A stretch of 64,000 bases of DNA from Rugalucina vietnamica (taxonomy: Eukaryota; Mollusca; Bivalvia; Lucinida; Lucinidae): the NCBI GenBank assembly GCA_964017185.1, contig OZ024876.1:16690226-16754225 (forward strand), given 5' to 3'. A program made the translations under genes and the position numbers. How positions within the stretch are numbered: position 1 is the stretch's first letter; every line of letters begins with the position of its first letter. The notes beneath the pieces were generated by a model. It was not told where the DNA came from, ran no database searches, and was given only the letters and a program-made list of their open reading frames with translations. Below, piece by piece: positions 53,201-62,200 of the stretch.

Positions 53201-56200
53201 GCTGAAAAACACAAGTGCCGTAAGTATTCCAGTTGACTTCAAGTGGGAACATAGAAGATTTTTGCAGATCATAGTGGACGCCGTTTTTGTAAACTCGGCT
53301 TTGTTTATTTTCACGAGAGCAAAACATGTGATACTTACCGTCCAATGACAGAGGATGTGGAGCGTCGCATTCGTAACGAACTCGCCGACGCATACGAAAC
53401 TTCATAATAGCATGCATTAACATTCCACGTCGCATCAATAATCACGATTAACAGTTGGGTCCCCGTGGAAAAGCGAAAGCTATATACCCGTCGGCATAAA
53501 TGCCAGGGGTATAATGACGACCTTGTAATGTTTTTTAAAGGTCAATCAAAATTCCCCACAAGCATCACCGTGTTTTGTCCTTGAGCAAGACACATTAACT
53601 CCCTACAGTACTGGTTAAACCCGAAAGCGTTGGCTCCGTCCTGACATGACTGAAATATTGTTGACTGAGGCTTTGAGCCTCAACACAAACAAACAAACAA
53701 AATTTCAGGTGGCCAATAAGAAGCTTACTAGTACCTGAAGAAAGACTGGATTCACTCTCTTGTGTTGAGTCAGTCATGACAGCACTGAAAACACAAAATA
53801 ATACATGCATATTAATCACAACATTATGAAATATAAAATAAGCCTTGCCATGAGAAAGTCAACGTGTTTCCGAACAGGTCCAACACAGACCAGACTATGC
53901 AGTCGTAGAAGATGGATAGGAGCTTGAAATTTCGGATTTAAAAAGAAGAGGGATTGTACAGTCCATGTAGCAAAAACAAAGGCACTGATCAGCTTCGCAG
54001 TAACTGCGAAGCTGATCTACACCTTTGTTTTTGCCTATCCATGTTGTTGATTTTCTTATGCGACGACTCAAATGAAATGCATTGAAACTTCATTATCACT
54101 TTTTTTTTCAAATACAACTTGCGGTAATATTCTTAACTCTATAACATTAGGACATACAACCACTTCAGCAATGTTCGTGAGAATTTAACTTTCTCTAATA
54201 TATGTGAATCACTATCTCGTGAATTCAAATTCTTGCTAATAATGAAAGGGCATGCAAGAAAATTCAGAACTTACTTTGTTTTATGACATGGTCTAGAAAC
54301 AAAGTCAGACATATAATCACATTTGAGGAAACAGACTTGGCTTAACTTTTTAACTGCAACACGTTTAATTTCCGATGCAACTTCTTAATGTAATTCAAAG
54401 CATTCATTGTGGGTACATGTGAGAACCGCCTTGGCGGGCGAGGCAGTTCAAACAAGTACCCACAATTTGTATTTTGAATAAATTAAGAAAAAATGTATAC
54501 CCTTGTACATCCCAGTTTTACTTTTTACATTATAAAAACTTAACCATGCAATGTAGAAATAATTTTTGGAAGTGTCTGCTGACAGCCGGTTGTCACCAGC
54601 AAAATTCGCTGCTGACAACCGGTTGTCAGCAGCGCAACAAGCTGCTGACAACCAGCTACATATTTTTCCAATAAATCAATGGTATTGTGATAATTATCAG
54701 GCTATTATGTAGTCTATTCATCTTTTATTCTATACTTTGATTACAAATGAGTTGCTGAGCTGAAAAATATGAAAAGCAAATATAAAAAAAATGTTATTTT
54801 GTTAATGTACCTACAATATTGTTCATAACTGTTATTGGCTTATACAGTGGTATACCAATAGTGATGAGTGATCAGACATTCTAAAGTCTAAACTATTTAA
54901 TAAAAACATTTATCAAAATATTAATTCGTGATTTTTATTATTATTATTATTTTTTTTTATTTATTTTAGTTTAAGAGACTTTACTTCCCAATCCATACTT
55001 CTCTTAAGTTTTAATGATGGGGTACATGTAAAATGATCATTAAACTCTTTATCTAATACATGTAGACATCTTTATTATATTCTCATTTCTGCCAGCTAGG
55101 ACAGGGCAGACTTAATTATGCTGAAAATGGCACTTTCATTATGTGGCAATAAGCAAAAGGGCACTTTTTAGACCACAGCACTTCTTTGAAATAAAAGCTG
55201 ATAATCACTTTATTAGTTGTACTATACTCGGCAAAAAGGTTTTGGACCACCAACCTTTTTCAAACACTGCTGAATTATTTAGTTCTCAAACACAAAACAA
55301 GTAACATTAATGGTTAATGTAATTAATCCCTGATAAGAATAAAAGAAAATTTAATTCCAAGAAGGCATTGAGTTCTTGTCAGCATCCTCTAAACTTTATA
55401 GGGGTCCTCTAAAAAAAGTGACCCAAAAGTTAATAATGTCTGTATCCACCATTATTATGACCGCAATCGCAGACCCTGTTCTTTGATGAGTGCACAAGTT
55501 TCCAGAGGCTATAGCGGAACTCTGATGCATTCCTTCCTCAGAAATTGTCAAAGGTCTTTTAATGTCTTGTTTTGCTCCAGGCCAACCGAAAACAGCTCAC
55601 CCTAAGATGTCCTAAACATGCTCTATGCATGATCAATCTGGCGAAAATCGCAACTGCAGGCAAGACAATACCTAAGTAAGAAATCATCAACAATATGTGA
55701 TCAATGTTGCCTGGCATTTTCGTTTTGGAATAAGCGGAGCGACTTGATCAGTACTGTCAGTTTCATTTTTGAAAATCTGCTAGGCCTGACATTTCATCTA
55801 GTGACTTGTTTTTGGGCTTGGTTAAAATGCATTCAAAATTGAGAAACAGTCGTATTGGTTGCAATGAAAATCAAGAATATCTGGTGAATTCCGATCTTTT
55901 TACCAAAATAAAGGGCAGGGTGCAAACTGCATGAAAAAGGACACAACAGGGTGCTGGAAAAGGGCATCAGGGCGATGCGCCCTGCTAAATTATTCTAGCT
56001 GAAGCACTGTCGTATGGTGTGAATTTCATCTATATTCTTTTAATGAAACAGCTCCAATGTCTAATATCTGGTTCACATTACTTGTAGAATTTTGTCATCT
56101 AACATTGCGATTCTGAACATTTATGGTACAAACCTGAACTTAAACAAAAATAAGTGAATTCACCACGAGGACAGAACTAAATGTACCTTTTCCTATCTAA

Positions 56201-59200
56201 TTTGGTCCATTTAGAAAGATGATATAATGTTGAAACCATTTTTGTTTCTTTTGTTTTATTTGTTGCTCAATGTCCCATTTAACAGGTATGGTCATGTTGG
56301 GACATGCCTCCATATTATGAGACTAACACTTCAATCTAACATTTGGGATGACATGAAAACCCAAATTGTTGTTGTTTTTCAAATATAACCACCTAAGTAA
56401 ATTAAGACATGGTTTAAATTAAACGCTTTTCCTAGGCAGGCTCATAATCTAAATACGATAGCTATTAAACCAGTAATCAGGTGATCAGTCACTGACAGTC
56501 AGTAGGAGACAGCTCTGCCTGAAAGAACAAGCAGCCCATCTATTTCTCATAGCCCAATGAACGTGGAACTAAAACCTCTTTTACATGTACCATACATGTA
56601 TGTATACAACATGTACAAAGTGGCTGTAGAACATTAATTTAACATTTTGATTGCATATAATCAGGTGAAATAGTTTCAGGTGAAGAGTCTACTATAGCTT
56701 CATGTACTTAAAATACTTTCAATGGGCTGTTTTGCTGAGTCTGGCAAAATAGCCATTCCATAGAAATTCTATCACAGTAAATGTCACATTTACGGTTGGT
56801 TTTCCATTTATTATTTAGCTAGATGCCTCATAAATAAAAAAAACAAAATATGCATTTATAATTAAAAGATGAAAAGACTACATTATGACCTGATAATTAT
56901 CACAAAACCAATGGTTTATTGGAAAATTAAGTAGCTGGTTGTCAGCAGCGTAATGCGCTGCTGACAACCGGTTGTCAGCAGCAAATTTTGCTGGTGACAA
57001 CCGGTTGTCAGCAGACCTCGCCATAATTTTTAGCTGAAAAATATTGATATCTTTCTTATTTTTGCTCTAAACATAGATTGTGGGTACCTCGCCAAGGCGG
57101 TTCTAATGAGTACCCACACTCTATGTTTTGGAGCAAAAATAAGAAAAAAAGGTATACCCCTGCATACCCCAGTTTTGCTATATAAAAGTGGGGCTCAAGG
57201 CGGTATACATTACAAGGACATGTTTTCGTGATGAATATTGTGGTTTAAGGGAGTATACTATTCTTGGACATCTTTCCTGTTTTGTGTAGCATAGCCTACC
57301 TGTCTGATGGTAAATCATCGTTATTAGCGCTGTGTCGTTTGGTATGGAGGGTTCCCTTCTCTAGTGCTACTTCTGTAGACTGGTTCACAAGTTTTTCATC
57401 GTCTGTGGTATTTGGTATCAGAGTAGGCCGCTTAATCTGTGACAGTCTAAAGAATGGCGGTGTCTGGGTTCTCTCGATGCTCATGTTCAATGTCTCTACT
57501 GTCTGGAGTTCGGCCATTAGCTCGTCGACGAGACGCTCCGGTCGGGCACGACCAATGTAGCTTACTACTCTCTTTGCCTGAAGTGGGAAGATAGACATTC
57601 AAGTACATGTATATACAAACAAATGGACCGTGTCATGAGAAAATCAACAATATGGTTTCTGGACAGGTCCCACACAAACCAGCCTGTACAGTCATTACAG
57701 TACATAAATTAAACCAGTTTTAATGCAACATGGGATGGTCCGTCAGTAAGAATGTAAGTAAGTAATTACTTTATTTAATGAGGGTAACTTGGTTGGCTAT
57801 GCCAATCTTCCCCGAGGCCCTCAAAGCATATACAACACATTTTAGTCAAGACAATAAAACAATATCAGATTTACAAAATTAGACAATTAAATAAGTCACG
57901 TCATGAAAAACCCTGTTCTGAGTGAAAGAAATCTACTTAATGAAAATGAGATATTATGCTAGAAAGTCATTGAGGCTATGATAATAATGACACAGTCAGC
58001 GGTTTGCTTTTCATGTTAGCAAAAACAGGCAATCTCATGTTGTGGCTAAATCATTTAATAATAGAAAATATGCAATGATGCTAGATTATCAAGTCGATGT
58101 CAGGTAATACAGCATGCAAAGGATATTTTCACCTTCGTCCCGACGTTTACGTCACAAATTACGTTTTTCATGTATTATCAATAAAATGACGTTTTCTCAT
58201 TTTATCACATGAATAAAGCAGTCAGTAAGTTATTTCTAAAAAGGATTTGATCAAAACATCAAATTACATATGAAAAAGACAAAAAAATCATGATACTAAG
58301 TTCCCTATATACTTAAGGAATAAAGAAACGCAAAAAAACACTTTGGGTCGCTGTAAGCAGACTTTGTAATGCAAAAATGTGGTGTTACTGAACTTATTAG
58401 ATGAAAGCAGTATCTAACTGTCAAATTGCAGTATGTTTAGCCACTAAGACGGTTACGTATGCTTAATGACGTGGGCTTAAGCATATACTTACATAAGGCA
58501 GCAGTTCAGTGGCAGCCATGTTGGTTAATATGACTAGATAATGCATCACAACCCGGATGTTATTGGGCCAACATAAAACAAGCGCTGCCCACAGGGCTTC
58601 CAACTCTTGTGGATGGTCATCACCAAACTGTAAATATAGAACACAATTGAACCATGTAACAAGAAAACATGGCTTGAATTAGTCTGTATAGTCACAGGAA
58701 ATAGCACAGTACAAGTTTGAAATTTGATATTTAAAAAAAAAACAATGAATTGCAATAATCATAAGCAAACACGAACACATTGATCAGCTAAATATATTAT
58801 CCTTCTACAATATGAGCCGCCTCATGAGAAAGCCAACATTTTGCATATGCGAAAACAAAGACGCAGATCAGCTTCGCAGTAACTGCGAAGCTGATCAGCG
58901 CCTTTGTTTTCTCTACTCAGATAGTACATTTCCTCTTCTACTTAAATCCGAAATTTCAAGCTTCTAGCCATCTTCTGTGACTTTGCAGGCCGGTTTGTGT
59001 CAGCCCTGGTCGGAAACCCTGAAGACCGATTTTCTCACGTCGCAGATCATTACTGCCCAAATACGTCCCACATATCTTGATGAGGAGCATGGTGGTCTAG
59101 TGGTAATGTAACTGACTCCGAATTGAGAAGTCCTGGGTTAAAACCCCAATAATGCGGGGTTGTTGCTTCCACCACCAAGGCACATCAACTCTCCACATTA

Positions 59201-62200
59201 CTGATTTATACCCATAAAGCAGTAGATCCATCCAAACATGACTGATACAAATGTTGACTGGGACGTTAAAGTCCTAATGAAACCAACAAATGATCTTACC
59301 TTGACCGTGATATAGAAGAGATTATTGAGCACCATCTTGGTTGCCTCCTGTGAACCCCACCCCTCACCCTTCAGTGGGGGCTTGAACGTCTCCGTGTAGT
59401 TGTCGTGTAACCTCACCAGAAAGTTACTCAGGGGACTAGACTGGGGCAGGGAGGGGTCCACTAGCTCCATGTTGTGTAACCATGGCAACAGATACTTCAG
59501 TAACGTCTGCCTGATGGCAGGCTTGGCTGTTTGAAATCTGTGAGTTATCTCTGAAAAGTTGAAACAAACGAGCAGCATCATTAGAAAACTTAATCTTTAA
59601 TTACGAGTCGCAACATAAGAAATTCAATAATCTGGGTTGCCAAACTAAACTTTGACGTAAATGTTGACAGACGGACGGAAGAAGGAACGAACGGACGAAC
59701 GAACGAACGAACGGATGGATGGAAATTTGAACTCCTATATCGCACCCTGCTATAAGCAGGTGCGATAAAAACCAGCAATCTGCATAAACGAAAACAAAGG
59801 CGCAGATCAGTTACTGCACAGTTGATCAGTGCATTTGTTTTCACTACAAGGATAGTAAAATCTTCTTCTTAAATCCAAAATTTCCAGCTTCTGGCCTGCT
59901 GTGACTGTACAGGCCGGTTTGTATTGGACCTGATTGGAACCCAAATGGTTGGTTTTCTCATGTGAAGGCTCATATACAGCTACTAACTTATCTAAGCCTG
60001 GTACCCTATTTGTAAGACACATGCAAACAGTAAAGCCCCAGATGGGACTCTAAAGAATTGTATGTGGATATTCTGTTTGCTAAGAGGAATTTCACAAAAA
60101 AAAATGAAATTAAAATTTAAAATCAGGTTTAAATGGCAGAAATTATTTTACCTACCTGAAAACACAGGCATGGTCAACTCGGGATGTAGGCGAGCCAATT
60201 CGTCAGACAGACACATCTGTGATCGACAGTAAGACACAGACAGAAACACATCATTCAGAGGTTGGTGCTCCTCAAGATTGTCACTGAGTACGGAAGGCTC
60301 TTGGAAGAATCTTCTGTCTAGGAGGTGCAGAAGCTGTACTGCGGTCTCATGGGTCTGGATCCTCGGGTTGCCGACGTTCAGTATGGCAAGGTTCAGCATG
60401 GCGACGTGGTCACATGGGTACTCTCTGGAAGGAACATCACGAAAAAATGCCCATGCAATATACAGAGAATTTTTTCAGAAGCGAAAATTGAAAATTTCCA
60501 TGGAAAAATGTTAATATTTTTAATATTTGCACTCAAAATATTGATTGTGGGTACACGTTAGATACGCCTCGGCAAGGTGTTTCTTATGAGTACCCACAAT
60601 CTATGTTTTGGACCAAACATAAGAATTGTATACCCCTGTCTACCCCAGTTTTACTTTATAAAAGTGCGGTTCAAGGATTCTTATTTCATGGCCATGTTTT
60701 CCTGATGGGAAAGAGAAATACAATGGTTATATTTCATGGCAGTATACAGAGCTGACTTGTATATTTGATCTAGGACTCGGGCACTGACTCTGAGGGTCAG
60801 GTTCCCGGTCCTTGATACAAAGTTAAATTGGAATTGAACCTTAAGTCCAAACAAGACCCTTTCGGGTACATATGGTCTACATAATATCCACCACTGAAAT
60901 CTTGTAACCGAAACTTTAATGCAAATTCCATGAATTATTCGGAATTACAAACAAACTAAGGAACAAACAAATGGAAAGACAAAAACTATATAACCATTGG
61001 CGTAAATGCATTGGGTAAAATATGTGAAAATTGTTTCCACAGACCTAGTTTGAAATACAGCTGCCAGTGCATTAAAGCATCCATCTGCCACCTCATTGGC
61101 CCCGGTATAACACCGATCTATGACCCAGTCTAGCAGACCCTGGGTGTCGGCATTGAAATCCAATAAACACACCACCGTCTCCTTCGCTAGGTCGTATATC
61201 TGTAACAGATAAGTTGTATATGTAAAATATGGATAGATGCATGTTAAATGAAATGACACATGCTTGGAATAAATGCAGAATTTGTTTTAGGCAAGTTAAG
61301 AAGCCAGTTTCTATAATGATACAAAAGATTAAAAAAAGATAAAAAATGATGTTATTTTGACATTGTGCCCCATAAAAACACCCCTTTGATCATACTTGAG
61401 CTACATCAAGAGAAAACCAGTCTTTTGGGTGTCTGACCAGGTTTGACACAAACCGGCCAGTACAGTCACAGAAGAAAGCTAGATCCTTGAAATATTGGGT
61501 ATAAGTAGAGGAGGATTTGTACTATCCATGTAGAGAAAACAAAGGCGCTGATCAGCTGTGCAGTTACTGCACAGCTGATCTGGGCCTTTGTTTTCACATT
61601 GGCAATAATACAGTTTTCTCATGATGCGGCTCACTTTACACCATTCTTATGTTCTTCTATAATCTGTGGAAAATAACTCAGCATGAAAATATGCTGCGCA
61701 AACATATGAGCCGCGTAATGACAAAACCACGTGGTTTCAGAATTAGTCCAACACAAACCAAGCTGTACAAGCCCAGAAGATGGCTACAGGCTGGAAATTT
61801 TGGATTTAGAAAGAAGAGGAATTATACTATCCATGTAGCACAAACAAAGGCGCTGAACAGCTTCCCAGTTACTGCAAAGCTGATCTGTGCCTTTGTTTTC
61901 GCATATGCAAAATGTTGGTTTCTTATAACGCGGCTCATATACATGTACATATATTGGGAGGAACAACTGTTCAATGTAACTGGCCTGGTTAAGGCTAACC
62001 TAACTAAGGGTCTTCAGTTACCATGCTGCAAAGCATTCTTTCTGGTCTACTATGCCCATCAAATAGCTTAAGCTAGATAAAGGGAATATCTGATGATAAA
62101 TGAGCCGCCCCATTGGTAAACCAAAAAGATACATAGGACAAAACAAAGATACAGATCAGCTGTGCAGTAACTGCGAAGCTGATCAGCACCTTTATTTTCG

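Larger units (their letters stand above)
51739..53467. mobile_element. 1.73-kb element with about 490-bp terminal inverted repeats
   Basis: The arms (51739-52232 and about 52978-53467) are nearly identical inverted copies starting CACGGGGACCCAACTG. A direct repeat GAAAA flanks it (51734-51738, 53468-53472). It interrupts the 3' end of a family J element: the flanks rejoin as ACGGAAAAGCGAAAGC, and the uninterrupted relative near 60985 shows the same order. Each arm has an open frame of 87 codons (51768-52031 + and 53175-53438 -) with about seven differences. The 745-bp centre has a polyG tract and no transposase I recognise. Confidence 0.92.

Noticed and set aside
55430..55760. Possible degraded transposase inside the Mutator-like element
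   Set aside because: No frame could be followed for more than a few dozen codons and no catalytic motif was seen.
57264..57560. 98-codon plus-strand ORF
   Set aside because: It is the antisense shadow of FRY exon E6.
59095..59165. tRNA gene
   Set aside because: Box-like motifs only. The arms do not pair and the tail is that of a retroposon.
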